Positions 43,919-52,203 of a DNA stretch of 64,000 nucleotides are shown here, in pieces. The stretch spans positions 1,768,288 through 1,832,287 of the forward strand of contig NZ_JHZF01000011.1 in the NCBI RefSeq assembly GCF_000688295.1. Reading direction: 5' to 3'. A program made the translations under genes and the position numbers. Within the stretch, counting starts at the first letter, position 1. The number at the start of each line of letters is the position of its first letter. The notes under the pieces are model-generated. The model was not told where the DNA came from. It worked only from the letters and a program-made list of their open reading frames with translations, and searched no databases. The stretch comes from Pseudooceanicola nanhaiensis DSM 18065. Its GTDB lineage: Bacteria > Pseudomonadota > Alphaproteobacteria > Rhodobacterales > Rhodobacteraceae.

Positions 43919-44629
43919 TCAGAGCGCGGGGTCGGAGGCGACGCGCACGAGGCGCGTCAGGTCGCCCAGGCGCTCGCGCTGCCGGCCCTCCGCATCGAAG
44001 TTCGAGGGGGACAGCCAGACCGCGAAGGCCTCCTTCAGGGCGGGCCATTCGCGGTCGGTGATCGCGAACCACGCAGTGTCGCGGTTGCGGCCCTTGACCA
44101 CCATGTGCTGGCGGAAGATGCCCTCGTAGCTGAAGCCCAGCCGCTGCGCCGCGCGGCGCGAGGGCATGTTGAGGGCGTTGCACTTCCACTCGTAGCGCCG
44201 GTAGCCCGCGGAGAAGGCCCAGTCCATCATCAGCACCATCGCCTCGGTCGCTGCCCGTGTCTTCTGGAGCGCGGGGGAAAACGCGATGTTGCCGACCTCG
44301 ATCACCCCCTGCTCGGGCGTGATCCTGAGGTAGGAGGCGACCCCGGCCCAGAGCCCCTGCGCCTTGTCCCTGATGGCGAGGAAATACGGATCCGTCCCGC
44401 CCTCGGCCTCCCGCATCCAGCGGTGATACTGCGCGGCGCTGCCGAAGGGACCGTTCGGCATGTAGTCCCAGATCCACTCCAGGCCCTGCATCTCGTCATA
44501 GATCAGCGCCGCATGCGTGTCGGCATGCATCGGCTCCAGCAGCGCATGGTGGCCCTCGAGCCGCAGCGCCTCGGGGCGCGGCGGCGCCTGCCAGCCCTGC
44601 ACGATCTCTCCGACGGGACGGTTTTCCAT
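43919..44629 (-). CDS. GNAT-family N-acetyltransferase
   Basis: This 236-residue protein is longer than simple GNAT enzymes because of an N-terminal arm (residues 1-45). The core has EVGNIAFSPALQKTRAATEAM (about residues 125-145), a variant of the acetyl-CoA motif, then ALNMPSRRAAQRLGFSYEGIFRQHMVVKGRNRDTAWFAITDREW. That end is typical of RimJ/RimL-type acetyltransferases that are annotated widely in Rhodobacterales. The start at 44629 (MENRPVG) follows GGGAG; an ATG 15 bases upstream is possible. Acceptor unknown. Confidence 0.88.
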   Translation of the reverse strand: MENRPVGEIVQGWQAPPRPEALRLEGHHALLEPMHADTHAALIYDEMQGLEWIWDYMPNGPFGSAAQYHRWMREAEGGTDPYFLAIRDKAQGLWAGVASYLRITPEQGVIEVGNIAFSPALQKTRAATEAMVLMMDWAFSAGYRRYEWKCNALNMPSRRAAQRLGFSYEGIFRQHMVVKGRNRDTAWFAITDREWPALKEAFAVWLSPSNFDAEGRQRERLGDLTRLVRVASDPAL

Positions 44630-44754
44630 GGGGTCTCCCTGCATCTCCGCGCGAGCCTAGCCCGGCGTCCCGGGATCCGGAAGAGCCGTCGGGCGGAACC
44701 GGCGCGGCAAGGGGGGTGTTCATCCCCTGTCAGCACCTGCGAGAGGACAGCCCG

Positions 44755-45231
44755 ATGCCATCCATCTACGACGCCATCAAGCAAGACCACGACCGCCACC
44801 GCGCGCTGCTCGAGCGCATCGCGCAGACCGAGGGCGCCAGCGACGAGCGCAAGGAGGCCTGGGAGGCCTTCTACAACGACGTGAAGGGCCATTCCGCCGC
44901 CGAGGAGGAGACCTTCTATTCCAAGCTCCTGCAGCAGACCTGGGGCCAGGACGCGGCCCGGCACTCGGTCCACGAACACGCCGAGATGGACGAGATCCTC
45001 GAGGAACTGCGCGAGATGGACATGGCCTCGCCCGGCTGGATCACCCGGTTCAAGACGCTGAAGCACGATTACGAGCACCACATGGACGAGGAGGAGGACG
45101 AGGTCTTCACCCGCGCCAGGAAGGTGATCGGCGAGGAGGAGAACGACGCCTACGGGGAGACGTTCCTGAAGCGCAAGTCGGAGGAGCTGAAGCTGATCGA
45201 GGAGAAGCGCGCGGACGCGCTGGAAGACTGA
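44755..45231 (+). CDS. Hemerythrin-like HHE domain protein
   Basis: This 158-residue four-helix protein has the His/Glu pattern of non-haem di-iron hemerythrins: HDRHRALL (helix 1), GHSAAEEETFYS (helix 2), HSVHEHAEMDEI (helix 3) and HDYEHHMDEEEDEVF (helix 4). These would bind two irons and oxygen or nitric oxide. The function in the cell is not determined by the neighbours. The start at 44755 follows GAGAGGAC; an earlier frame opening at 44716 is unlikely. It stands alone and ends in a clear terminator. Confidence 0.9.
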   Translation: MPSIYDAIKQDHDRHRALLERIAQTEGASDERKEAWEAFYNDVKGHSAAEEETFYSKLLQQTWGQDAARHSVHEHAEMDEILEELREMDMASPGWITRFKTLKHDYEHHMDEEEDEVFTRARKVIGEEENDAYGETFLKRKSEELKLIEEKRADALED

Positions 45232-45257
45232 TCCCTTTCTCCGGGAGGTCGAATCGC

Positions 45258-45290
45258 GGGCGCCGTCCCCCAGGGGGCGGCGCCCGTTCC
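45258..45290 (+). terminator. Terminator of the hemerythrin gene
   Basis: GGGCGCCGTCCCC (45258-45270) pairs with GGGGGCGGCGCCC (45273-45285), with one G:T pair, followed by GTTCCTG, 26 bases after the stop. Confidence 0.7.
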
Positions 45291-45301
45291 TGCGTGCGGA
45301 A

Positions 45302-45378
45302 GGGGGGCTGTCTGCCCCCCGCCGGGACCTGCGGTCCCGACTCCCCCCGAGGATATTTCCGGCAAGAGGAAGACGGGG
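45302..45378 (+). repeat. Intergenic structured repeat, copy E
   Basis: It has the three-part plan of copies B and F: GGGGGGC-TGTCT-GCCCCCC, a stem CGGGACC / GGTCCCG with a TGC loop (45323-45339), then the core CCCCCCGAGGATATTTCC and GGCAAGAGGAAGACGGGG. It lies between the convergent ends of the hemerythrin gene and cobT. Confidence 0.8.
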
Positions 45379-45399
45379 AGACGGCGCGGGGGCGCGGGC

Positions 45400-46410
45400 T
45401 CAGCCCTCCGAGACGCCGGCCTCCGCGAAGGTCGCCATGCCGGAATGGCAGGCGACGGCGCCCTTGAAGACCTGGATCGCCAGCGCGGCGCCGGAGCCTT
45501 CGCCGAGCCGCATGCCGAGCGACAGGAGCGGCGCCTTGCCGAGGCGGTCGAGGAGGGCGGCATGGCCCGCCTCGGCGCTCACGTGGCCCGCGACGCAATG
45601 GTCGAGGGCGCGGGGCGCGGTTTCGGCGAGGCAGGCCGCGGCGGCGCAGCAGATGAAGCCGTCGAGGATCACCGGGATGCCTGCGACACGCGCCCGCGCG
45701 ATGGCGCCCGCCATGGCCGCGATCTCGCGCCCGCCGAGGCGGCGCAGGGTTTCGAGCCCGTCGCCCTGCCCGGCGTGGAGGGCGGCGCCTGCGGCGACCA
45801 CCTCGGATTTCAGCGCGAGGCCCGCGTCGTCGACGCCGGTGCCGCGGCCGACCCAGTCGGCGGCCGCTCCGCCGTAGAGCGCCTGCGCGAGGGCGGCCGC
45901 CGAGGTCGTGTTGCCGATGCCCATCTCGCCCACCACGAGGAGGTCCGTTGCGGGATCGACCGCCTCCCACCCCGCGCGCAGGGCCGCGAGGAAGGCGGGT
46001 CCGTCCATCGCGGGGCCTTCGGTGAAGTCCCGCGTGGGCGTGTCGAGCGACAGGGCGTGCACGTCCATCCGCGCCCCCGCCAGCGTCGCGAGCTGGTTGA
46101 TCGCCGCGCCGCCGGCCTGGAAATTCTGCACCATCTGCTCGGTGACGGCCGCCGGGAAGGCCGAGACGCCGCGGGCGGTGATCCCGTGGTTGCCGGCGAA
46201 GACGATGACCTGCGGGGCGGTGACCGAGGGCCGCGGATCGTCGCGCCAGCCCGCGTACCAGATCGCGAGCGCCTCGAGCCGGCCGAGCGCGCCCGGCGGC
46301 TTGGTCAGCTGACCGTTGCGCGCCTGCGCCCCTCGCGTGGCGGCCTCGCTCGGCCCCGGCGCGCCCGCCAGGGCCGCGCGGAGGTCGTCAATGGTGCGGA
46401 TATCGGTCAT
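45400..46410 (-). CDS. cobT: Nicotinate-nucleotide-dimethylbenzimidazole phosphoribosyltransferase
   Basis: CobT activates the lower ligand of cobalamin by making alpha-ribazole phosphate from dimethylbenzimidazole and nicotinate mononucleotide. The 336 residues match the family. Marks are [19 protein letters not shown] (about residues 31-49), [35 protein letters not shown], the DGFICCAAA segment and the catalytic-Glu region [12 protein letters not shown]. It is divergent from cobS, which uses its product after dephosphorylation. Only 65 bp separate the two starts, too little for a cobalamin riboswitch. Confidence 0.95.
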   Translation of the reverse strand: MTDIRTIDDLRAALAGAPGPSEAATRGAQARNGQLTKPPGALGRLEALAIWYAGWRDDPRPSVTAPQVIVFAGNHGITARGVSAFPAAVTEQMVQNFQAGGAAINQLATLAGARMDVHALSLDTPTRDFTEGPAMDGPAFLAALRAGWEAVDPATDLLVVGEMGIGNTTSAAALAQALYGGAAADWVGRGTGVDDAGLALKSEVVAAGAALHAGQGDGLETLRRLGGREIAAMAGAIARARVAGIPVILDGFICCAAAACLAETAPRALDHCVAGHVSAEAGHAALLDRLGKAPLLSLGMRLGEGSGAALAIQVFKGAVACHSGMATFAEAGVSEG

Positions 46411-46475
46411 GGAAACTCCATTGCTCTTGCCTCGGGGCCCGTGTCTAACGGAACCGCCCGAGGACAGGAAGCGCG

Positions 46476-47240
46476 ATGACCGACGCCGCAGAGACCGACA
46501 CCGACCGCCCGCCGCGTCCAGGCGACGTGGCGGCGGCGCTCGCGCTCCTCAGCCGGCTGCCGCTCGCCTCCGCGCCCCGGGCCCATGCCGGCACCGCCTG
46601 GGCCTACCCGCTGGCGGGGGCCGTGCTGGGCGCGCTCGCGGCGCTCGTCGGTTCCGTCGCGCTCTGGCTCGGCCTGCCCCCGCCGCTGGCGGCGCTGGTG
46701 GTGCTCGCGGCGCTTGTGGTGATGACCGGGGCGCTGCACGAGGACGGGCTCGCGGATGTGGCGGACGGCTTCTGGGGCGGCTGGACCCGCGCCCGGCGGC
46801 TCGAGATCATGCGGGACAGCCGGATCGGGACCTACGGGGTCGTGGCGTTGGCGCTGTCGCTTGCCGCGCGCTGGCAGGCGCTGGCGCTGATCCTCGCGGG
46901 CGGCGGCCACTGGGCGGCGCTGATCGCCGTGGCGGCGCTCAGCCGGGCGGCGATGCCGATGGTGATGCGCGCCCTGCCCCATGCCCGCGGCGACGGGCTC
47001 AGCCGTTCGGTCGGCCGCCCGCGGGCGGCGCGGGCCTGGGCCGCCGCGGGGGTCGCGGCGCTGGTGGCGCTGCCCTGCCTCGGGCTCGGCGGTACGCTGG
47101 GCGCGGTGCTGCTCGTCGCCCTCGTCGCGACCGGGGTGGCCCTGCTCGCGAAGGCGAAGATCGGCGGCCAGACCGGGGACGTCCTGGGCGCGACCCAGCA
47201 GCTCTGCGAGATCGCGCTCCTCTGCGCCCTCGCGGCCTGA
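46476..47240 (+). CDS. cobS: Adenosylcobinamide-GDP ribazoletransferase (cobalamin synthase)
   Basis: CobS (CobV in aerobic-pathway naming) joins adenosylcobinamide-GDP and alpha-ribazole in the last step of cobalamin assembly. It has 254 residues and about six membrane segments. The conserved metal-binding region is [37 protein letters not shown] (about residues 88-124). The proximal [12 protein letters not shown] ALALLSRLP is at residues 20-28. It is divergent from cobT. Position and content support a complete nucleotide-loop branch here. Confidence 0.94.
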   Translation: MTDAAETDTDRPPRPGDVAAALALLSRLPLASAPRAHAGTAWAYPLAGAVLGALAALVGSVALWLGLPPPLAALVVLAALVVMTGALHEDGLADVADGFWGGWTRARRLEIMRDSRIGTYGVVALALSLAARWQALALILAGGGHWAALIAVAALSRAAMPMVMRALPHARGDGLSRSVGRPRAARAWAAAGVAALVALPCLGLGGTLGAVLLVALVATGVALLAKAKIGGQTGDVLGATQQLCEIALLCALAA

Positions 47241-47335
47241 CACATACCCGGCCTTTCACATATCTGACAGAGAAGGCTCTGGACCCCGGCGCGACGCTCC
47301 GGCAATCAGGGGGCAAGGATCAAGGGAGTACCAAG

Positions 47336-48131
47336 ATGACCAACGGGGCCGACCTGCTCTGCGATACCCTGCTGGCGAACGACGTGGACGTCTGCTTCGC
47401 CAACCCGGGCACCTCCGAAATGCACTTCGTCGCGGCGCTCGACCGCAAGCAGAACATGCGCTGCGTGCTGGGGCTCTTCGAGGGCGTGGTGACCGGGGCC
47501 GCGGACGGCTACGCGCGGATGGCGGGCGTGCCGGCGGCGACGCTGCTGCACACCGGGCCCGGCCTCGCCAACGGTCTCGCCAACATGCACAACGCGCGGC
47601 GGGCCTCGACGCCGATGGTCAACGTGGTGGGCGATCATGCGAGCTACCACCTGCCGAACGACGCGCCGCTGACGAGCGACATCGAGAGCCTCGCGCATCC
47701 GATGTCGAAATACGTCCGCCGATGCGCGGGCGCCGAGGACGTGAGCCGCGCCACCGCCGATGCGATCACGGCGGCGCGGAATGCGCCCACGGGCGTGACG
47801 ACGCTGATCCTGCCCGCCGACGCCGCCTGGGGCGAGCTGTCGGACGACACGCCGGTGCACAAGGCGCAGCTCCGAGCGCCCTCGCGGGTCGATGGCGGGC
47901 GTCTGGACGAGGCGGTGAAGGCGCTGAAGGCGGGCGGCAAGCCGATCCTGATGCTGGCGGGCGCAGCGCTCCGCGAGGGACCGCTGCGGCGGGCCGCGCA
48001 GATCGCCGAGGCGACCGGCGCGCGGGTCATCGCCCAGCAGTCGAACGCCCGGGTCGAGCGCGGCGCGGGCCGGGTCCCGGTCGAGCGGGTGCCCTACCCC
48101 GTCGACCAGGCGACCAAGTTCCTCGCCGGGA
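47336..48131 (+). pseudogene. Truncated TPP-dependent enzyme (acetolactate synthase-like), 3' half deleted
   Basis: The first 265 codons encode a normal PYR domain and part of the central domain of an acetolactate synthase large-subunit-like enzyme: MTNGADLLCDTLLANDVDVC, FEGVVTGAADGYARMAG with the catalytic Glu, then LHTGPGLANGLANMHNARRA. Homology-like sequence stops at DQATKFLAG (48128). The following bases are the enoyl-CoA hydratase gene in another frame. The whole PP domain with its GDGx-NN cofactor motif is missing, so no active enzyme can result. Because of high G+C the frame stays open to 49300, producing a meaningless 654-residue reading. A GGGAG site precedes the ATG, so it may still be translated. 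Confidence 0.82.
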
Positions 48132-48143
48132 CGCCTGCGCATC

Positions 48144-48890
48144 GTGACGATGACCCGCCCCGAGGCGAAGAACGCCCTGAACAGCGAGATGACGCAGGGG
48201 CTGGCCGACATCATGGCCGAATACCGGCAGGACCCCGAGGTCCGCTGCGTGATCCTGACCGGCGCCGAGGGCTATTTCTGCGTCGGTGGCGACGTGAAGG
48301 GCATGGCCGCGGGCGGCGAGAAACGGACGGTGGAGCAGAAGGCGGCCGACCTGCGGCGCCGGATGGAAGCGGTCCGCAACCTGCACGAGATGGAGAAGCC
48401 CACCATCGCCGCCGTCGAGGGCGCGGCGGCGGGCGCGGGCCTCGGCCTCGCGCTGGCCTGCGACTTCCGGATCTGCTCGGACAGCGCCAAGATCACCTCG
48501 GCCTTCGCCAAGGTCGGGCTCTCGGGCGATTACGGCGGCTCGTTCCTCGCCTCGCAGATCCTCGGCGTCGCGAAGGCGCGGGAGTTCTGGATGCTCTCGC
48601 CCGTCATCTCCGGCAAGGAGGCCGAACGCATGGGCCTGATGACCCGCGCGGTCGATCCCGGCACGGCGCTGGAAGAGGCGATCCAGCTGGGCGAACAGCT
48701 CGCCGAGGGGCCGACGCTGACCTACGGGCGGATGAAGCGGAACTTCCGGCTGATCGAGCGCGGCGCGACGATGGGCGAGCTGCTGGACAGCGAGGCGCTG
48801 AACCACGCGCTCTCGACCGAGACGGCGGATCACAAGGAGGCCGCGCAGGCCTTCGTCGAGAAGCGCGCGCCGGCCTTCACCGGATCGTGA
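48144..48890 (+). CDS. Enoyl-CoA hydratase/isomerase, N-terminus clipped by deletion
   Basis: This is a crotonase-family protein of 248 residues from the first GTG. The oxyanion-hole motifs are present: CVGGDVKGMA (usually AGGD) near residue 47 and IAAVEGAAAGAGLGLALACDFRI near residue 90. In-frame homology-like sequence starts at GRLRIVTMTRPEAKNAL (48129), right after the break from the truncated TPP gene, so roughly the first 10-14 residues and the natural start are lost. The first beta-strand is therefore damaged, and no ribosome-binding site is evident. It might be translated by coupling but may be non-functional. A terminator follows. Confidence 0.8.
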   Translation: MTMTRPEAKNALNSEMTQGLADIMAEYRQDPEVRCVILTGAEGYFCVGGDVKGMAAGGEKRTVEQKAADLRRRMEAVRNLHEMEKPTIAAVEGAAAGAGLGLALACDFRICSDSAKITSAFAKVGLSGDYGGSFLASQILGVAKAREFWMLSPVISGKEAERMGLMTRAVDPGTALEEAIQLGEQLAEGPTLTYGRMKRNFRLIERGATMGELLDSEALNHALSTETADHKEAAQAFVEKRAPAFTGS

Positions 48891-48926
48891 CCCGCGGCGG
48901 CCTTCAGGGGCCGTCCGGCAGGATGC

Positions 48927-48962
48927 AGGACCCGTTCCCGGCCGGGGGCGGGTCCTTTCCGT
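48927..48962 (+). terminator. Terminator after the enoyl-CoA hydratase gene
   Basis: AGGACCCG (48927-48934) pairs with CGGGTCCT (48949-48956) and TTCCGTTTC follows. It lies between this gene and the convergent iron-ADH end. Confidence 0.7.
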
Positions 48963-48963
48963 T

Positions 48964-50148
48964 TCACCACATGCGCTCCAGCAGCGCGCGGGCGTCGGCC
49001 TCGTCCGCGGGCCGACGCGGGGAGCCCGCGACATGCGGCAGGGTCAGGACCTGCGGCGCGAGATCGAGGAGCGCCTCGCGCGAGGGCACGCCCGCATCGC
49101 GCGCGCGGATCGGCTGGCCCAGCGCGGTGACGAGCCGCGCGATGGCGGGCCCCACGGCGGCGGCGCCCTCCACGCCCAGGGCCTGCGCGACCCGCTCCAG
49201 CTCCGGCCCGGCGGCGGGGGCCACCCAGGCGGCGACGTGGTGCAGGGTGATGCAGGAGCAGATCCCGTGCGGCACGCCGAAGGTGCCGCCCAGCAGGTAG
49301 CCGATGCCGTGGCTCAGCCCGGTCCCCGCGCTCGACCCGCAGGAGAGCGACAGCCAGGCGCCCGCCTGCACCGCGGAAATGGCGGCAAGGTCGGACGGAT
49401 CGCGCCGGCAGGCCGGAAGCCCGTGCAGCAGCTGGCGGATCGCCTCGAGCCCCAGCCCGTCGGTATAGGGCGTGGCGCGGGGGCCGTAGAGCCCCTCGAC
49501 CGCGTGATCGAGCGAGCGGATGGCGGAGGAGAGCCAGAGGTCCGGCGGCGTCGGCAGCACGGCCTCGGGGTCGTGGATCACGACGTCGGGCAGAAGCCGG
49601 GGATGCCCGATCCGCCGTTTCGCCCCGCTCTCGCGGTCGAGCACGCCCGCCACCCCGGTGAACTCGGCGGCCGAGGCGGTGGTCGGGATGGCGATCTGGG
49701 CGGGCATCGCCTGCCGCTCTCCCGGCGCGGGGATCGGCGGGGTGAGCAGCGCGCGCATCTCTGCAATGCCCGCGACCTCCATCCCGAGGCAGTAGGTCAC
49801 GAACTTCCCCGCATCCATCACCGCCCCGCCGCCGAGCGAGACGACGGCATCCGCCCCGGCGGCGCGCGCGGCCTCGACCGCCGCGGCCACGTCGTCGAGC
49901 GGGTCATGGGCCGAAATGCCGTCGAAGACGCCGGCGATCCGGTCGGGCGCCGCGGCGCGGAGCCGCTCCGGCAGGGGCCCCTGCCCCACGCTGCGCCCGG
50001 TCAGGATGAAGGCGCGCCGCGCGCCCATCCGGTCGAGGTGCTCTCCGAGCCTGGCGACGGCGCCGGGGCCCGAGACCACGCGGTGGCTGCGGGGGGCGAC
50101 GTAGGTGCGGATGGCGGGGGCCGGGTCACGGCGCGGGATCTCGGTCAT
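48964..50148 (-). CDS. Iron-containing alcohol dehydrogenase / maleylacetate reductase-like
   Basis: This 394-residue Fe-ADH-family protein keeps the nucleotide motif VSLGGGAVMDAGKFV (about residue 120) and the metal-helix His in AIRSLDHAVEGLYG, with an Arg at the usual first Asp. The two further His are in GLSHGIGYLLGGTFGVPHGI. Maleylacetate reductases also lack the first Asp, so it fits that branch better than classic alcohol dehydrogenases. The start at 50148 gives MTEIPRRD; the longer frame to 50379 crosses repeat F. It lies downstream of the second peptide importer, separated by that repeat. Substrate unknown. Confidence 0.87.
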   Translation of the reverse strand: MTEIPRRDPAPAIRTYVAPRSHRVVSGPGAVARLGEHLDRMGARRAFILTGRSVGQGPLPERLRAAAPDRIAGVFDGISAHDPLDDVAAAVEAARAAGADAVVSLGGGAVMDAGKFVTYCLGMEVAGIAEMRALLTPPIPAPGERQAMPAQIAIPTTASAAEFTGVAGVLDRESGAKRRIGHPRLLPDVVIHDPEAVLPTPPDLWLSSAIRSLDHAVEGLYGPRATPYTDGLGLEAIRQLLHGLPACRRDPSDLAAISAVQAGAWLSLSCGSSAGTGLSHGIGYLLGGTFGVPHGICSCITLHHVAAWVAPAAGPELERVAQALGVEGAAAVGPAIARLVTALGQPIRARDAGVPSREALLDLAPQVLTLPHVAGSPRRPADEADARALLERMW

Positions 50149-50216
50149 GCGCGGGATGCTGCGGCGCGACGCGGGTTCGGGCAAGAGCCTCGGGCGGGAT
50201 CGCAGGTGGCGGGGGC

Positions 50217-50298
50217 GGGGGGGGGCCGTCTGCCCCCCGCCGCGGGCCTTGCGGCCCGCGACTCCCCCCGAGGATACATGAACCAGAGGAAAGCGGGG
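50217..50298 (+). repeat. Intergenic structured repeat, copy F
   Basis: It has the three-part plan: GGGG-rich arm with CCGTCTGCCCCCC (50217-50240), the stem CGCGGGCC / GGCCCGCG with TTGC loop (50241-50260), then the core CCCCCCGAGGATACATG and AACCAGAGGAAAGCGGG. It lies in the 246-bp gap beyond the 3' end of the minus-strand ATPase gene. Nothing else is seen in that gap. Confidence 0.78.
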
Positions 50299-50394
50299 GC
50301 GGGGATTGTCCGTCGCTTCAAACGGAAGCGTCTGTCCGGCGATGGCCCCGAGGTGCCCGACGTTGCAGATGACGCGCATCCCGGGATCGCAGGC

Positions 50395-51147
50395 TCAGCG
50401 GATCGAACGGAGCGAGCTGTCCAGCAGGTGCTGCGTGTAATCGTGCTCTGCCTTGAGCTGGCGCATGTCGGCGACGCCCAGTTCCTCGACGATCTCGCCG
50501 TGCTGCATGACCGCGACCTGTCCGCACATGTGGCCCACCACGCCGAGGTCGTGGCTGACCATCACGTAGGTCAGGTGCCGCTCGGCGCGGAGGTCCGTCA
50601 GCAGGTTCAGGATCTCGGCCTGCACCGAGACGTCGAGCGCCGAGGTCGGCTCGTCCAGCAGCAGGATCTTCGGCTCGGGCGCCAGCGCCCGGGCGATGGC
50701 GACGCGCTGGCGCTGCCCGCCCGAGAGCTGGTGCGGGTAACGGAAGCGGAAGCCCGGGCCGAGGCCGACGTCGCGCAGCAGCGTCTCGATGCGCGAGTCG
50801 ATCTCCTTGAAGCCGTGCAGCTGGAGCGCTTCGGACAGGACCTGGTCCACCGTCATCCGCGGGTGCAGCGAGGCATAGGGGTCCTGGAAGACCATCTGGA
50901 CGTTCTTGTAGAACGTCTTGTCGCGCTTGCGCCCCAGCGGGCGGCCCTGCACATGGATGCCGCCCTGCCATGTGGGCACGAGGCCGGTGATCGCCCGCAG
51001 CACGGTGGACTTGCCCGACCCGCTTTCGCCGACGAGGCCGAAGCTCTCGCCCTCGGGGACCGAGAAGGAGACGTGTTTCACCGCGTCGTTGCGGTCCGGA
51101 CCCTCGCCGAACCAGACGTTGAGGTCGTTGATCTCGATGGCACTCAT
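50395..51147 (-). CDS. Dipeptide-type ABC importer, ATP-binding protein (DppF type)
   Basis: This 250-residue ATPase has Walker [10 protein letters not shown], signature LSGGQRQR and Walker [13 protein letters not shown]. It is shorter than most DppF proteins and lacks the C-terminal cysteine-rich oligopeptide domain, ending soon after the ABC core ([11 protein letters not shown]). Members this short occur in two-ATPase importers of roseobacters. Its start overlaps the preceding ATPase gene by four bases (ATGA). It is the last gene of the second importer operon. Confidence 0.92.
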   Translation of the reverse strand: MSAIEINDLNVWFGEGPDRNDAVKHVSFSVPEGESFGLVGESGSGKSTVLRAITGLVPTWQGGIHVQGRPLGRKRDKTFYKNVQMVFQDPYASLHPRMTVDQVLSEALQLHGFKEIDSRIETLLRDVGLGPGFRFRYPHQLSGGQRQRVAIARALAPEPKILLLDEPTSALDVSVQAEILNLLTDLRAERHLTYVMVSHDLGVVGHMCGQVAVMQHGEIVEELGVADMRQLKAEHDYTQHLLDSSLRSIR

Positions 51148-52004
51148 AGGCGGGCACTCACGGAGGGGGCCTCGCGCCAGGCGGGGTCGCGTTTCAGCAC
51201 CTCCAGCCGGTCGCGCGGGGATTGCAGGTTGGGCACCGCGTTCAGCAGGCCGCGGGTGTAGGGATGCTGCGCCTCGTGCAGCCGGCCGGCCTCGCAGACC
51301 TCGACGATGCGGCCGGCGTACATGATGACGATCCGGTCGCAGAAGTTCGACACGAGGTTCAGGTCGTGGCTGATGAAGATCAGCCCCATGCCGCGGTCCG
51401 ACACGAGCTTGTTCATGATCTCGAGCACCTGGAGCTGCACCGAGACGTCGAGCGCCGAGGTCGGCTCGTCCGCGATCAGGATCTCGGGGTCCGGGATCAG
51501 CATCATCGCGATCATGATGCGCTGGCCCATGCCGCCCGAGACCTCGTGCGGGTAGAGGTCGAGCACCCGCTCGGGGTTGCGGATCGCCACCGCGTCGAGC
51601 ATCTCGAGCGCCTTCTGGCGGGCGACCCTGGTGGAGACCTTCTCGTGCGTCATCAGGGCCTCGGTGATCTGCTGGCCCACGGTCATCACCGGGTTCAGCG
51701 AGAACTTGGGGTCCTGCATGATCATCGAGGCATGGTGGCCCCGAAGTGAGCGCATCTGCTTCTCGGAGGCTTTCAGCACGTCGGTGCCGGTCATCACCAG
51801 CCGGTCGGCCTCGATCTTCCCGGGGGGGCGGATCAGGCGCAGGATGGCGCGGCCGGTCATCGACTTGCCCGAGCCGGATTCGCCGACGATGCCGAGCCGT
51901 TCGCGGCCCAGGGTGAAGGAGATGCCGCGGACGGCGTCGAAGACGCCGGAGCGGGTCGGAAATTTCACCCAGAGGTTTTCGACGTCGAGCAGGGTATCGG
52001 TCAT
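51144..52004 (-). CDS. Dipeptide-type ABC importer, ATP-binding protein (DppD type)
   Basis: This is the second ATPase, 286 residues. Walker A is GESGSGKSM, Walker B is [12 protein letters not shown], and the signature is VSGGMGQR instead of the common LSGGMRQR. The C-terminal QHPYTRGLLNAVPNL segment is typical for the family, but the cysteine cluster is absent here too. It is joined by an ATGA overlap to the downstream ATPase and separated by 199 bp with two hairpins from permease C. Confidence 0.92.
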   Translation of the reverse strand: MTDTLLDVENLWVKFPTRSGVFDAVRGISFTLGRERLGIVGESGSGKSMTGRAILRLIRPPGKIEADRLVMTGTDVLKASEKQMRSLRGHHASMIMQDPKFSLNPVMTVGQQITEALMTHEKVSTRVARQKALEMLDAVAIRNPERVLDLYPHEVSGGMGQRIMIAMMLIPDPEILIADEPTSALDVSVQLQVLEIMNKLVSDRGMGLIFISHDLNLVSNFCDRIVIMYAGRIVEVCEAGRLHEAQHPYTRGLLNAVPNLQSPRDRLEVLKRDPAWREAPSVSARL

Positions 52005-52125
52005 GCCGCGACCTCCGTGCTGGAGAGCGAAGGGCCGCGCCCTCCCTCGGGTGGGCGGCCATGGTTCGAGGTCGGCATGGCGGCGTCGTGCTGCATCTCG
52101 GTGGTTCGGTGCGGGCGGTCAGAGT

Positions 52126-52174
52126 GCGCCCTCCCGGGGGGGAGGGAGGGCGCGGCCTGGCCGGGGGCCAGGCC
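52126..52174. repeat. Tandem hairpins in the permease/ATPase gap
   Basis: GCGCCCTCCC / GGGAGGGCGC (52126-52135 with 52144-52153) and GGCCTGGCC / GGCCAGGCC (52154-52162 with 52166-52174) are two perfect stems placed back to back. The first shares TGCGCCCTCCCGGGGGG with the reverse strand of the gap at about 16748-16764 in the other importer. The rest of the gap 52005-52203 shows no gene. Confidence 0.7.
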
Positions 52175-52203
52175 AACACGGATCGAGCGGAGTGCCAATG
52201 CCA

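Noticed and set aside
46411-46475. A cobalamin riboswitch between cobT and cobS
   Set aside because: Only 65 bp separate the two start codons, far less than the roughly 200 bases such a riboswitch needs, and no B12-box is seen.
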